64,000 nucleotides of DNA, taken from the NCBI GenBank assembly GCA_019426215.1, contig CM033403.1, forward strand, positions 34,482,754 to 34,546,753, in the 5' to 3' direction. Under the pieces are notes generated by a model. The model did no database searches, was not told where the DNA came from, and saw nothing but the letters and a program-made list of their open reading frames with translations. Both the position numbers and the translations under genes were made by a program. Shown here piece after piece: positions 1-12,724 of this stretch (position 1 is its first letter; every line of letters starts with the position of its first letter). The stretch comes from Buddleja alternifolia (taxonomy: Eukaryota; Streptophyta; Magnoliopsida; Lamiales; Scrophulariaceae).

Positions 1-240
1 CCAAACAATGAAATTCAATCCCCGAGCCTGCCAAAAAAAAATGGGACCCGTCCCGGACCTGACCCGAAACATTTGGGTCTGGGGAATAGCCCCGATTCTC
101 AGACCTATGGGGCCCGAGTCGTTTTGTCAATGCCCTGCTTCTAGGCGAGCCCTGGGGCATTTTGGTAATGCCCTGGCCCGAGTTGTTTTGTCAATGCCCT
201 GCCTCTAGGCGAGCCCCGGGGCGCGCCCCGACGACGCTTT
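1..240. repeat. GC-rich tandem repeat fragment
   Basis: This stretch is far richer in G and C than the rest of the window. It holds two related copies of a unit of about 46 bp (roughly 113-158 and 177-222), both reading CCCGAGTYGTTTTGTCAATG at the start and ending in GGCGAGCCC-GGGGC. An open frame at 8-208 is encoded by the repeat and has no recognisable domain. It is probably the edge of a repetitive element continuing upstream of the window. Confidence 0.5.
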
Positions 241-1056
241 TTAAAACACGATATCATGGATTCTCCTTTTCACCTGTGGTTTGAATTAGATGTTTTGGCT
301 ATCCTCATCTCATCAATTCGCATTCTAAAGGTCATTGGTCTATACAAAATCCACTCACCAGAAAATCACCAGGCTACTACTTATGTCCAAACTCGACATC
401 TGCGTTTCTCATGTGTACAAAGAAGGTAATTCCGTGGCAGATTACCTGCCCAATCTTGCTTTCAATAACAGAAACAAGTTTGATTCTATATGAAGAGAAA
501 TTTTAAGGTAAACTTAAAGCTTCTGATGGACGCTTTGGGGTACCCGAACTTTCGATATCTATGAACCGCTTTTAGTTCTTTAAAGTTGCTTCTGCTTTTT
601 GGTTGGTTTTTTGCTGGTTTGTTTGGGTTGGTTATCTTAGTGGCTGTTCTGGCAGAATTTTGAGGTGTTATTAGATGCCTAATCTTGGTTTTTCTGCTAA
701 TTTTTGGCTTGTGGTTGTAAAGGAAAGTACTTGAGTTTTTGTTTGATGCCTTATAGTTGTTTAGGCAGGCTTTTGAGTGCTTGGTCTTGGGTGATCAATT
801 TGTAAATGATCTTGCTCTCTTGTAGGTATCTTCTTTGATATATAAACAGATTGGTGGGTTTTTGCCTTAACCCCCACCTATTGGTGGTTTTTTTTAGGAA
901 AAAAAAAGTTTCTGTACTTTTTAAATCTTTCTTTTTCATTGTGTTGCTTTTATGTGAGTACTTGTCTTCAAACTATCAAGGATACATTTTTGTATGTGAC
1001 CAATAATGTATGGACTTTTTCTTTAGTAGTTATTTTGTAATCTTGATTAATCGTTA
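241..1056. other. Non-coding stretch before the DUF295 gene
   Basis: I see no convincing coding exon here. A possible splice acceptor (TTAATGCAG) ends near 1060, just before the DUF295 reading frame, so this stretch may be an intron or 5' leader of that gene. T-rich tracts from 540 to 1020 fit an intron. No upstream F-box exon could be recognised. Confidence 0.3.
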
Positions 1057-2027
1057 ATGCAGCTTACTTGTATCCACATGGAAATAAGAGGAGCAGATGA
1101 GGAGAGGCAATATCCTTGGCTTTTAATATCAGAGGAAGACAAACAATTTTTTTACAATGAATCAGATAATCGATTTCACCTCAGAAATATACCCGAGTTG
1201 CGCAATAAATACATAGTTACTTCTAATTTTGGGTGGCTGGTTTTAATGGACATCAACACAAACGATTGTTGTCTTTGGCTCCAGAGTCCTTGGATAAAAT
1301 AGAGCTTCCAGAATTGACAAAATTGACTAGGCCAATGAGATTTGATCAATGTATCTTGTCTAAACCTCCTACTGAACCTGATTGTCACATCTTGTTCATT
1401 GCTTCTCAAACCAAGTTTCGAATTTTTTGCCAAATTGGAGATGATCAATTTGTCATGCAAACCTCAGCAGACAACGGCAATAAGATGCGTTTATCTACAA
1501 TTGCGAGCTTCCAAGGGAAGATTTACGGCGTTGTCACCACTTCTTATCGGTATCAGTTTGTAAGTGTTGATTTTGTTGGTGGAACTCTTCGGTTGAATCC
1601 AATATTGATGGAGGGTGGACAACCTTGGGACATGCCTCATCCATCAAGATCTCTAATTCATGAAGATTACTTGATTGAGTCATCGTGTGGTGAGCTCTTA
1701 TTGGTTCATAAAATCTACTCATGTCGTCATCGTCTAGATGGCTTGGATTTCAAAGTTTTTTGTGTGGATGTTGATCGAATGGAGTGCAATGACCTAGAGC
1801 ACATTGGCGAACGAGCAATTTTCGTCAACAATTGGGATAATGCCTTTTGTTGCTCCTCATTAGGGATCAAACCTAATTCCATATATTATACTGTTGTTGG
1901 GAGTATGAATCTCTTTATTTACGATTTGGATGATAGGAGCACAACTGCATTGCTGCCATGTTCTATTGCCACTGTGTCAAGAACCTATTGGGTCCTACCC
2001 TATATTTTTCCGAATTTTCTCAATTAG
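1057..2027 (+). pseudogene. DUF295 (F-box/kelch-like, KIB1-type) protein, frameshifted
   Basis: The frame from 1057 encodes the start of a DUF295 domain (PWLLIS, then SNFGWLVLMD). The frame two bases over, from about 1281 to the stop at 2027, carries the rest: PESLDKIELP, then SFQGKIYGV, then a C-terminal TYWVLP. The switch falls at 1279-1280, where the family usually has an Asn codon between W and PES; one base is missing there. Before the break the frame stops within about 25 bp. DUF295 proteins in plants are often F-box substrate receptors of SCF ubiquitin ligases, but no F-box is visible upstream. It is likely a pseudogene, unless an unusual intron or a sequencing error explains the shift. 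The 5' end is uncertain. Confidence 0.75.
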
Positions 2028-5000
2028 TTCTACATAGTATTGATGGTCAAAGAACAAATTTACATGATGAACTTTCTTCTTCTTTGTTTTTTGTACAAGA
2101 ATTCGGTAATATAGTTCCTATTAATTAGTATATGTGTTTGGATTATATCTTACATAATAATTGTATCTCGAAAGTTAGAAATGGGTCAGAAATAGGAATT
2201 CAGACCTTTACAAATAACTTCATACTCATTTCTCTAGATAAAAAATCATCTATGGCGATAATCTATAATTAAGAAAAAATTACACTCCATGGAATTCTGA
2301 GCCCCAACCACAACAGACTTGTCTAATTTTGCATCATTATCGTATTTATTTTCCACGTTGAAAGAATTCACTTTGGTTACTTACAAATATATAGTTGAAA
2401 AAAATTCAACCGTGTTTACTAACAAAAATATAGTTGATAAAAATTCAACCGTATGTTTTCCGCTTTTTAGACTCTTTTTTCTACTTAAATTAAAGAAGAA
2501 ATGAGGGTGGTGGCAAGCTTTGTAAAGGAGAATACTTTATTTTTGTAGAAAGCATATAATTCAAATACTTAGGAGTTAAGGATAAACAAGCTCCAATACT
2601 TTATAATTAACAAAACCATTTTGGAACCTTCAATTTACTAAATATATGTTATAAAGGAACTTAAATAGATATTTTTCTCAAATATCCACATATCTTATCC
2701 AAAAGAGAAAACATTGTAAAAGAAAATATTGAATAAATAAATAAAATGAGGCCACTGTTATACCATCAACGAAAAATCAATTCACAATCACATTGAATGT
2801 GTTACATTCTTTACTCATGTTCTCTAACAACTATCACATTCACATTCTTTTTCCTTTTTATAATCAATTCACATTTTTCTTCTATCCAGTGAGTGAAAAA
2901 TATAAACACACGTACAACATTCATACATTACTAATCTATAATGCACACTCGATACTTGTGTAAAAAGAATTAAAAAGAAGTTTTGAACGAAATACGACAA
3001 AAGAGAAGAAGAAATAGAGAAACCAAAAAGGAAAAGATAGTTGGAAAAATAAATTTAAATAGTTATTTTATACAAAGATCACGTTTTGGCACAAGCCAAC
3101 CATTGCTGAATAAAAAACCTTATATTAAGACAAAGTGGATCCAATGAGAACGTGCTCGCTATCATTGTTCAATTAATATTCCATAAATAATTAAATACAG
3201 AAACCAAGATCCCTTTATAATTAAGTTTTTTTTCTTCTTCTTATAATGTACATGATTTCTATAAAATCATTTTAACTAAAAAAAAATTATAATTTAAATT
3301 TAATTTAGTCTTACCCAATTACAAATTGCATAAAAAAATATTATATACCACCTTTAATTGTTTACTGTTTTATCACCAATTCTTGATATGATAAGATATC
3401 AATTTATTATGGTATAAGTCACAGAAATCCAATCATATGCATTTATTGCGTTCATTTCTTACCAAAACTGAAACACGTGACAAAACGGTGAAAAATAACC
3501 AATGGTATATAGCCTCAGATAAACCTATATATTGTTTTGTTGATTTCAATCTATCAACAATGTAATGCATGTGCTTCATTGCTATAATTTTTGTTACTCT
3601 CCTATGTAAAATTAATGTATATCAAAATTCAATTGAATCTATATAGCACACAATATTTGGAAAAAAAAATCATACTAATAGAAATTAGGGTGAATTACAT
3701 GCACACCCCTTCCCTTTAATCCTAATTCTTTAAATTCCCCTAACTTTTGGTAAATTACAATGACACCTTTTCAAGGGATCTATTTGCAAGGTTTATATAG
3801 GTGAAATTATAAGAATTTTTAAATACACAGGAGGTGTAATTGTAGAAATATATTAACATGAGATGGACTTTATATAATTTCAAAAAAAGTTAAGGGGTTT
3901 TCGGTAGTTAACACTTAAATAAAGGGGTCTGTAGGTAATTTTTCTTAGAAACTATGATAGTTATTTCTTTACCATTCAAAAGACCATGTGCTTAAGATGC
4001 TTTTGTGTTCAACACATCAATTTCATAGGAGGCCTATGTGATGTTTTATTGAAATTTTCTTATTCGAATATGATCTGGTCGAATTAAGTGTAGTTCACAG
4101 GATGAATGATTAATCACGTAACAAGTGTAATTGACTCGTTTTATAACTTGCACTTGAATTTAACCGAAATTGATTCAAAACTAGAATTTTTCCATTCCAT
4201 ATTCTATATTAGACATATGTCCACATTATGTGTATATACATCCATACAATATATATATATATAAAGAAATATTGTGTATATTTGATTTTCATAAGTAATA
4301 TACGAAAAAATTATGAAAACTTAAGTTGGAAAACATGATTTGGACTATCTATAGGAAGGATTTATCTTTCAATTGCAAACTTTAATTTTCTTCTTGGTCA
4401 AAATATTACGAATATTTAGAATAATCCCATTTTGCACATAGATTGCATATACTCGATTGGAGAATTTTCCATGGAAATTTTATCTCACACATAGTCCTCT
4501 TTCTATATTGAAAAAGATCACATAATGTGGCCAACTTGAAGATTGAACTTTTAAAATGCATTGACTTGATCTTCAAGTATAGCATTTCTTTGCAAGTACT
4601 TAAGCATTTTCTCTTTTGTTTTTCAATTTCTTTTTGGCTCAATTACAGAATCCTCTTTTTTATAATGGGTAGTTACATATTTCTTTCTTTTGGTCTCATA
4701 AGTCATAATTTATCCTTATCTAACAATCGTATTTTGGCAAATAAAATTAATGAAAATTGTTGATATCATCGCTATAATATCTATATATATGTTTTTATGA
4801 ACGACTGAATGCTTCCGATCCGTAATACATCGTCGAATTAGAATGATTAATGTCTTTTTTACAATTACACCCCTTGATCCAAGGATGTTTCATATATTGG
4901 TCATGGTCTAGCACAAATTTTTTCTTTATGAACTTCCTAATAGCCCCTCTCAAGGTTTGATGACATCTCCATCGTTTTTTTCTTTCTTTTTCTGCGCTTT

Positions 5001-6780
5001 AGGATAGTAGTATATCTTAAATTGATTGTCAATTTAACTCACAATATTTTATCTATTGGGAAATTTGAAAAAAATACACCTCTCTTTATTTTCAGCCAGT
5101 CTTCTTTATTTTCCTCACTTTATAAATTTGTATTTTTGTTTGATTTTGAAATCAATTAATACTAATTTGTGAAATTGTGTCTACTAATTAATAAAATTTG
5201 TTCTTGCTAAATTAAATATATTTACTTTGTTACTCAACCACTGAAGCTTATAAAAAATTGGTAATAAAAACAAGTACAAATTGACAATTTGAGGAAAATA
5301 TAATTGAATTCGTTCACTATTTGTATAAAAATAGCAAAATAATTAGAAAATATGAAATTGTATTACCGTTTTGGTTATAAACTACTAATCTAAGCAAACA
5401 GTTGGGATCTTGTAGGGTATACAAGAGACTTAAATTATCCATTTTGACACCACATCTACCAACTATTGTGGTGCATTTAAGCCTAATAAAGTTGTATTTT
5501 CATATAAAAATTGGTGAAAAGTTCATATCATGCTATTTTTCTTAATATACAATTCAAGAAAAATAAAATTTAATTGGATGTTGCACTAAAAATGTATATA
5601 TGTAAAGAAGAATAGAAAATATTTTGATGTTCTTTCAATAGCTATATTAAATTGTAGATTCTTCGTTTCAACTTATTATTTTATGTTTTTATTTCAATTT
5701 ATATATACATATTTATCATATAAAATTTATACCGTCACATATTTAAAAAGAACTTTAGACAAAAAAAAGTATGAGACACGAAATATAAGAAAAACATCAA
5801 TTTGAAACAAAATAATTAATTTGACAAGACTTTTCCAAATTATGTCGGGGACAAATTTTGCTGGATTAGTTAGACGTGTCCGGTGTGCTTCGTCAAGGAA
5901 AATGGCCGCCGTAAAGTCCCATATTTTTCTGTCTTTTAGCTGAAAAATACTAGTACTATTCTTTAAGCTTTTTTTTTTTTTTTGACAAAAATAAAATTAT
6001 TTGTACTCTTATTTAGAACTAATTTCAAAAAATCAAATAAAACAGCGTTACACAAAATTAAGTTGTAAAAACCTTCAATTACTCATGTCAACTAGTCAAA
6101 GTAGATAAGTTGTAATGGATTGACAATTTTTAATCAACATATTTTATAAGCCTCTAAATAAAAAGAGAATAGATAAATTGTAATCATCTGAGCGAGAGCT
6201 GATAGTTTTTAATCATGAATCATACAAACTCTATTATAAAACCCCACATAAGATTTTTTTTTTAACTTGTGACAACCTATAATTAAACTGACAGTTTTTA
6301 ATAATGGGTCGCACAGACCCTATTATAAAACTCTAAATAAGATGAGAAAAATCATAATTTCTGACTACTTATAATTGAACCCAGGACATCCCATATAAAA
6401 ATTGAAACTAATACACTAGACTAGCAAGCTTTTTTTACTGTGACTCTTATTTTGAAATGATAATATTGCTCTTGGTCTTTATTTATTTATTTTTAATTCA
6501 AGACGAAGGGGATAATCTAAATATCTAACTCGACAAATTCGAGTTCATAGTCATATTCTTGAGCCATAAAAACTCTATCTAACTCCATAAATTAAAGGGA
6601 GAGCCAACAACTCGTAGCAACCTGAATTCAAACATCACATAAAATGAGAGGTAAATATCAATAGATTAACAGATCTTTAGGTCGGTCTTTATTTTGAAAT
6701 GATAGTATTGCTCCTAGTCCTGGTCTTGTTCAAAAAAAAAAAAGGAAAAAAATTTAAAAAGTTAGAAAAGTAATAAGAAA
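2028..6780. other. AT-rich intergenic region
   Basis: About 4.7 kb with no convincing gene. Short open frames at 2319-2504 and 4406-4763 are low-complexity, overlap on opposite strands and match nothing I recognise. It contains one clear foldback MITE (3687-3945), homopolymer runs, and a loosely repeated passage at 6110-6430 in which phrases such as CTATTATAAAAC recur two or three times, suggesting degraded repeats. Confidence 0.6.
3687..3945. mobile_element. hAT-like foldback MITE with 8-bp target duplication
   Basis: The left end reads AGGGTGAATTACATGCACAC and the right end is its imperfect inverted repeat, finishing in GTAATTTTTCT. It is flanked by TAGAAATT on the left and TAGAAACT on the right (7 of 8 matching), as expected for a hAT-type 8-bp target site duplication. 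About 259 bp, no coding capacity. It belongs to the same family as the elements at 23293, 29786/45498, 46856 and 48514. Confidence 0.65.
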
Positions 6781-6808
6781 ATGGACATTTTTTTTTCTTT
6801 CAATTTGT

Positions 6809-7008
6809 TATATATATATATATTATATATATATATAAAGTGTATCGAATCCTGCACTGCTCAAACAATTACAAGGCTCCTTGAATCTCTCTCCCATTTT
6901 TCCCTTGTGAATCTCTGTCCTTTAATTTACCCCAAATCTAGACAGAGAAAGCTATAATTCAGCTTCCAGAGAGAGAAACACAGAGAGAGAGAGAGGGAGA
7001 CAGCAGCA
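6809..7008 (+). promoter_or_regulatory. Putative promoter and 5' leader of the HR-like lesion-inducer gene
   Basis: A (TA)n tract at about 6809-6838 ends in TATATAAAG, a plausible TATA box roughly 170 bp before the start codon. The leader that follows is pyrimidine-rich and then a GA-rich tract (about 6967-7000), common in plant core promoters and 5' UTRs. The assignment is by position and composition only; the transcription start is not determined. Confidence 0.4.
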
Positions 7009-8745
7009 ATGGCGTTCGTATCTTTCCTCGGTAGACTGCTCTTCGTCTCTGTCTTCGTTCTCTCCGCTTACCAAGAGTATGACCTTGTTCTTGTATCTAT
7101 CGCTCAGATCTGCGCTTTAATTTCACGCACAATGTTTATTTTTCATGATTTATGTGTTTTTAAACATCTTATGGTTTCAATTTCGTTTTACTTTTTCTTG
7201 ATATGGTGGATTCTTTGTGAAGTATGAACAAAATTGAAAATTAGGTTTTCACTTGTGATTTTGTTCGATTGGATCTGATTGAGCTATTGTGGAACTTAAA
7301 ATTTTGATTTTTTGCTTTTCGATTGTGTTTGAATTGATTGATGCTAAAAAGAAACATATTTTTTTGTTTAATTTTAGTTTGGATTGATGTTGTTCACTTA
7401 AATGCCAAAGAGTTTCTGATTTCGGTTCTTTCGTAGTTATCTTTTGATGGATCTATTGTTTTTATGTGTGATATTTATGCAAATCTAATTAATAATGGTG
7501 CAATTGAGGTGGTGAGATGCAATCAGTACGAAGCAAAAGTTTTCGTCAATGCTGCATTGTATGCTTCGGTAATGCTACTCTGCTTTGCAGTAAAGAATTT
7601 CTCTTTTTTATGGTAGATAGGGTTCAACTGAGTGTGGATCTTACTCAATTCGGATGATTTTTGAACTACAGCCGCTTTCTGTGGATTTTATTTGTTGACA
7701 GAAGTTGGATATATAGTATTACACGCTATCTGTATTAAATGTTCATATGTTTTACGATACTTACTTTTAAGTTAGATGCAATCGTTTTCCACAAGGCTAG
7801 ATTGATCTTGTATATGAAACGAATGCTTGTAAGTTGATACTGATAAGTCAACTCCTTTTCTGAGTACATAATAGGAGTTTTAGTAAGTCGATTTGTACCA
7901 TGATGTATTCACTTTGTTCGTGTTTGAGACCTGTACTATATAAACGGTTGAGTATCTAGACTTCTGCTATTTTGCCGATTGCTGATGTCTAGTTACGAAT
8001 ACGTGAAACACTTTCTTTTAGATTCTAAAGATGAATATTTCTGTTTGTAGGTTCAATGAATTTGGAGTTGATGGTGGGCCAGCGGCGAAAAATTTGAAGC
8101 CAAAGTTCAATGTTTTCTCGAAGCATGTCACAACTCAAACCGGACTTGAAATCCCACATGTGGACGTAAGGAGTTCTTTTCGATATTTTTGCTAAATCTT
8201 AATCACACATGCGGTTATACCTTTAGTAACTTGGGGACTTATCATTTTCAGATGAAACATTTGATTTTGGGCGCTATCATCATGAAATCGCTGGGAAGCC
8301 TCCTGTTTGTCTTTGGCAGCTCTCTTGGAGCTTCAATCCTGGTATGTACAAACAATCCAATCTTTGTCCATTTTGTAATCTCGGGAACTATACCATTGTT
8401 GACTTCAATTTTTTCTCCCTCTCTACTCTTAACGCAGCTTCTGCATCAAGCAATTGCAGCGCCCATCTTGTATGATTTCTACAACTATGATGCTGATAAG
8501 AAAGAGTTCGCTCAGCTCTTTGTCAAGTTCACACAGGTGATTGTTCAATCTTAAGATTGTGTATTTCCACTTATGTTAGTATTAAGTTCGTTGAAATATG
8601 TGAATGTGATTGGTTATTGATCAAGTTTAAATATCTTGACCAGAGTTTGGCATTGCTTGGGGCACTACTCTTCTTCATCGGCATGAAGAACTCAATGCCA
8701 AGGAGATCGCCAAAGAAGAAGACTCCCAAGGCAAAAACAAATTAA
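7009..8745 (+). CDS. HR-like lesion-inducing protein, 5 exons, 157 aa
   Basis: Exons 7009-7076, 8051-8165, 8252-8341, 8438-8536 and 8644-8745 join in frame (474 bp, 157 residues), all with GT-AG introns. The protein starts MAFVSFLGRLL, continues with FNEFGVDGGPAAK and IPHVDMKHL, then a hydrophobic LFVFGSSLGASIL segment, and ends in a lysine-rich tail (PRRSPKKKTPKAK). This matches the plant HR-like lesion-inducer family (HR_lesion domain), small membrane proteins of about 155-160 residues with roughly four hydrophobic helices. Over-expression of a tobacco member has been associated with lesion formation; the biochemical role is unknown. The length is normal and I see no defect. It is the only gene here that looks like a single-copy housekeeping-type gene. 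The start is the first ATG after the leader and fits the family N-terminus. Confidence 0.93.
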
Positions 8746-10026
8746 GATGCTATCCAGTGATCGGTTTTAGTTGGTTTTTGCAATTCGCCTGATCGTTATG
8801 GGGTATCACTTTTTTGTAAGGTTGTATCATTAGCAGGACTGAGGTGTCTTCATTTTCGTTTCTTTTTGCAACTATGTTACTTGGGGCATGGTACGTTTTG
8901 GAAATTTCAAAAGTTAAACATTCTTAAATTAATTTTGAGCAAAAATTGGGATTTTGCATTGATGTGCTTGGCTAATCTGTTTAATTTTGGAGTCGATGTA
9001 TCTTTTTGCGTTTCTATGTCCTGATTTGATTTGGTAGATCCGTTCCGTGAAAGTTTTGGTGGTCAACCATTGACTTGAACTCGAGCACTTATTTTTCTTT
9101 GATTATTGGTTATTGTTGTTGATTATGCAAAGAGTAGGTTCGGCGAAGCTCTTAGTGACTTTTCAAACAGTGTTTGGAACTCCTAACACCAGCCAAATGG
9201 TAGGTTTGTCTACTAGTAGCCACTCGTAGTGACTTTTCAAATAAAGGAAGTCTGATAGTAGCCAAATAGGTTATCACTGATTAGAAAAGAAATCTCTCTC
9301 ACTTGATCAAGCATTCTAAGCTAGTTGCAGCAAATCCAAAGTGTACCCACGTAAAGTGGCAAATCCTACATGGACAATAAGGTTTGCACTCTTGAAATTC
9401 AAGTGAAAAGCTAGAGACTTAACCATTGGATCACTCGTAATCTAAAATTCAACCATTTGAAATGTGTACTCATGGTGTAATATTCCATAACATGAACTGA
9501 TACGATTTTGAGAGAACCAAATCTCGAGACTTAAATGTCGATATGAGCGAGTGCAAAACCATGTAAACTGTAGGAGTATCATATAAACTCAACTCCCACA
9601 CCATGAAATTAGGGTCGTTACACCTGACATATTCTTAACCCAGGATTTCGAGGGACGGGGATGGGACACTATTTTAAGATAATCACAATCATATTCTTAA
9701 CCCGAGATTCTGGAGGGACCGGGACGGGACACTGTTTAAGATAATCACAATCATCGATGGGTCCATCGCCCATCACACGCTAATTTAGATTCCCACCATT
9801 TTAATTTTGTATACTATCCTCTTCATCTGTATTCTATATCAAATTTGTACAGGGACCACAACTTGAAAATTAAATACTTGGAATTGGCTGTACTGTCTAC
9901 TGCATCACCTCAAAAGTCAAGGAGTTGCCTAGTTTGAATGCATCTCGAAATATCTATTTCTATATTAATACCACATACGAGTATTTATCTTATCCTCCTT
10001 AGCCAAATTCAGACTTCAGCAAAAGA
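8746..10026. other. Intergenic region between the lesion-inducer gene and 2-ODD A
   Basis: No gene seen. The first 250 bp are probably the 3' UTR of the lesion-inducer gene. A two-copy tandem repeat of about 62 bp lies at 9633-9755. The last 150 bp are the presumed promoter and leader of 2-ODD A; no strong TATA box stands out. Confidence 0.55.
9633..9755. repeat. Two-copy tandem repeat, about 62 bp
   Basis: The two units both begin TTCTTAACCC, contain GAGGGAC and GGGACACT, and end in TTAAGATAATCACAATCAT. They differ by a few substitutions and small gaps. The repeat lies about 270 bp upstream of the start codon of 2-ODD A, so it could lie in its promoter, but no function is shown. Confidence 0.6.
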
Positions 10027-12107
10027 ATGGAGGCCATCACAGAAACCATAGATTCATTGAAGTTTGATCGTGCAAAGGAATTAAAAGCCTTCGACAACAC
10101 TAAAACCGGCGTCAAGGGACTAGTCGATGCAGGAGTCGACAACATCCCTCAAATTTTCATTATCCCACAAGATAACATAACCAATGAAACAGCTGATATA
10201 AAGAACATGAACTTCAGCATTCCTGTAATTGACCTCGGAGACATTGAAAAAGATTCAAGAAAACATCAAGACATCGTGGAGAAGATTCGAGATGCATCTA
10301 GTACACATGGCTTCTTCCAAGTAGTGAATCATGGGATCCCAGTTCATGTATTGGAGGAAATGCTTCTCGGAGTGCGTAGATTTAATGAGCAGGATGTAGA
10401 GGTGAAGAAGCAATTCTATACGCGTGATTTTACGAGAAAAGTCGTGTATAACAGCAACTTCGATTTGTATACTGCACCGGCTGCTAACTGGAGAGACACA
10501 TTTTTCTGCTTTATGGCTCCAAATCCTCCCTTGTCGAAAGAATTGCCAGCTGCATGCAGGTAAGTGATCGGAGTATGATTGATATGTGCAGAATTTGATT
10601 TGAATATAAATAATAGGAATACTACATGCATGCTCCTCACTTATTGGGTAATTACAACGAGGCCCTGAAATTTTGCAAATTTCATCCATATTTTGCGAGT
10701 TGTCTTTAATTAACAACTCGCAAAATATGGATGAAATTGTAGTATGCTTTTACTCACATGCAGTGAAATTGTAATCAGCCTCCCATGATATATATTGACA
10801 ACTTGCAAAATGAGAATGAAATTGTAATCTGCCTTTACTTACATGAGATGAAATTATATCTACTTTTAGTAACAAATGGTGAAATTGTAATCAGTTTTTA
10901 GAATTTATGGTTATTTCTTGAACTTTAATTGGGCGCTTTTCGTTATTAGGTCCGTGTCTATCTAATATACCATATAAATAATATATTGATCTTGATATAA
11001 ATCATCTTTTTCAGAGACATACAATTTGAGTATTCGGGACATGTAATGAGCTTGGGGTTTAAGTTATTTGGCTTGCTCTCTGAAGCTCTTGGTCTGGAAT
11101 CTAATCGCTTGATAGATATGGATTGTGCGAAGGGGCTCACGTTCTTAGGCCATTACTATCCAGCATGCCCACAGCCAGAACTGACGTTGGGAGCGAGCAA
11201 GCATGCCGATGATGGCTTCCTAACCGTGCTGCTACAAGACCAAATTGGAGGCCTTCAAATTCTTCATGAGAATCAGTGGATTGATGTTCCTCCGATACCT
11301 GGTGCTCTAGTAATCAACATCGGTGATTTGCTGCAGGTAAGTAGATTTGATTCATTTTTCTAGCAGTTGTTTTTGTAATCTTATAACCGAAGTTTGGACG
11401 AAGTTGTGGAGTCATAAAAAGGAAGTACTATAGAACGACACAGTCTGTGACTTGATTAGAAGGTTATTTTTGTCATTTACAAGTTGTAGCTCATTGTAAG
11501 AGGGTCAAGTGGACCTTGACCTTGACTCACAGAAAGGTATTTTGGTCATTTATAGTTGTAGCTCACCGCAAGGACCCTGGCAGTGACTGACTCGTAGAAG
11601 GGTATTTTGGTCATTTATAGTTGTAGCTCATTGTAAGAAGGACTCTAACCCTGACTGGCCGTAGAAGGGTATTTCGGTCATTTATAGTTGTAGCTCACTT
11701 AAATAGAACATTGACCCTGACTGGTCGTAGAAGGGTATTTGGTCATTTTAGACATGTTCCTAATGATCTTTAATGCAGAAACCAATAAAAGTATCTAGTT
11801 TGGCTGTGCATGTCCCTAACAACTTTCTAATATTATTCATTGAAATTTCTTTCAGCTCATATCAAATGACAAGTTCAAAAGTGTGGAGCATAGAGTTTTG
11901 GCAAACCGGGAAGGTCCACGAGTATCAGTAGCGTGCTTCTTTAGCACATCTCTCATGCCATCTTCCAAGTTGTACGCTCCGATCCAGGAGTTGATATCAG
12001 AAGATAATCCAGCAAAATACAGAGAAACAACTGTACAAGAGTATATCTCCTACTCCTACTCTAAAGGCCTTGATGGGATTTCTCCCTTGCTGCATTTTAA
12101 GATCTAA
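10027..12107 (+). CDS. 2-ODD A: 2-oxoglutarate/Fe(II) dioxygenase, 3 exons, 368 aa
   Basis: Exons 10027-10559, 11015-11336 and 11856-12107, phases matching all other members of the array. The N-terminal DIOX_N region holds [20 protein letters not shown] and the [12 protein letters not shown] motif. The catalytic 2OG-Fe(II) jelly roll has H241 and D243 (KHADD), H297 (VEHRVL) and the co-substrate motif R307-V-S309. Such enzymes use 2-oxoglutarate and O2 to hydroxylate or demethylate small molecules, usually in the cytosol. Relatives act on alkaloids and flavonoids, but the substrate here cannot be predicted. Despite the common '1-aminocyclopropane-1-carboxylate oxidase homolog' name, this clade is not expected to make ethylene. 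Intact and probably functional. It is convergent with gene B. Intron 2 contains a minisatellite and intron 1 a strong hairpin. Confidence 0.92.
10678..10738. repeat. Perfect 26-bp inverted repeat in intron 1 of gene A
   Basis: Arms 10678-10703 and 10713-10738 are exact reverse complements, separated by a 9-base loop (CTTTAATTA). Similar phrases (ATGAAATTGTAATC) recur downstream to about 10890, so the hairpin is probably the core of a degraded foldback MITE. The transcript would form a stable stem. Confidence 0.75.
11458..11755. repeat. Minisatellite of about 66-bp units in intron 2 of gene A
   Basis: Four to five units each carry the phrases AGAAGGGTATTTTGGTCATT and TATAGTTGTAGCTCA, spaced about 65-73 bp apart and diverging mainly in the segment between them. 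The array fills over half of the 519-bp intron 2. No similar array is seen in the other paralogs, whose intron 2 holds a different repeat. Confidence 0.8.
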
Positions 12108-12724
12108 ACTTGCCAATATATCTGCCAAAATTTAGCCGTCCGATAAATGGAATGGGTCAAAACTGTATTGTTATTGCATGAAAATGATGTATGATTAGCT
12201 GAATAATGTTTGTGCAATTCAAAGTTCAAACTGTTGTACACTTATATTAATTGCATTAGGCGTTTCGGCCCATATTTGCTGTCGATAGCTGGTTCAAGAA
12301 ATATATACAAAGTCCATCCGGAACAGAATATAACACAGGAAAAATTACTGTAATTTCCTCAGTCAGATCACCCCTGTTCAGTACAATTTAGTGTTTTTGA
12401 GTAATCAGAATCTGATAGGCGATGTTTTGATAATTTGCAAAACCCCATAAGGATCGTGGTGATTATGCAATACGTAAACGGATGTAGATGTACTTATCCC
12501 TGAATATTACTTATCAACAAAACGAACCCGACATCAAATTCAGACAACAGAAACACACAAGCCACTCACATGTGATAGTTTAGGATGACGTTTATTCTCC
12601 TTTAGTTCTATTCAAACAACTTATTATTCATGGTTGGACAAATATTCTTATAAAGCATAAGTAAATATGTATAAGAGCAAGACGAAGAGTCTAGGAAAAA
12701 CTGGTAATAGCAATCTTTCATCTT
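12108..12724. other. Convergent 3' intergenic region of genes A and B, with a degraded MITE
   Basis: No gene. From about 12240 to 12320 lies a conserved downstream flank (GCATTAGGCGTTTCGGCC..., then ATATATACAAAGTCCATCCG) that also occurs about 450-550 bp beyond the stop codons of C, E and F. It is followed by a degraded MITE-like stretch, about 12335-12520. Because the same pair of features follows each B-clade gene, the insertion predates their duplication. Confidence 0.55.

Noticed and set aside
8..208. 66-codon frame at the window start
   Set aside because: Encoded by a GC-rich tandem repeat; no recognisable domain or start context.
10255..10716. Long antisense frames over exon 1 of gene A, and similar ones in the other paralogs
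   Set aside because: They recur at the same place in several paralogs because the coding strand is conserved; they are shadows and not genes.
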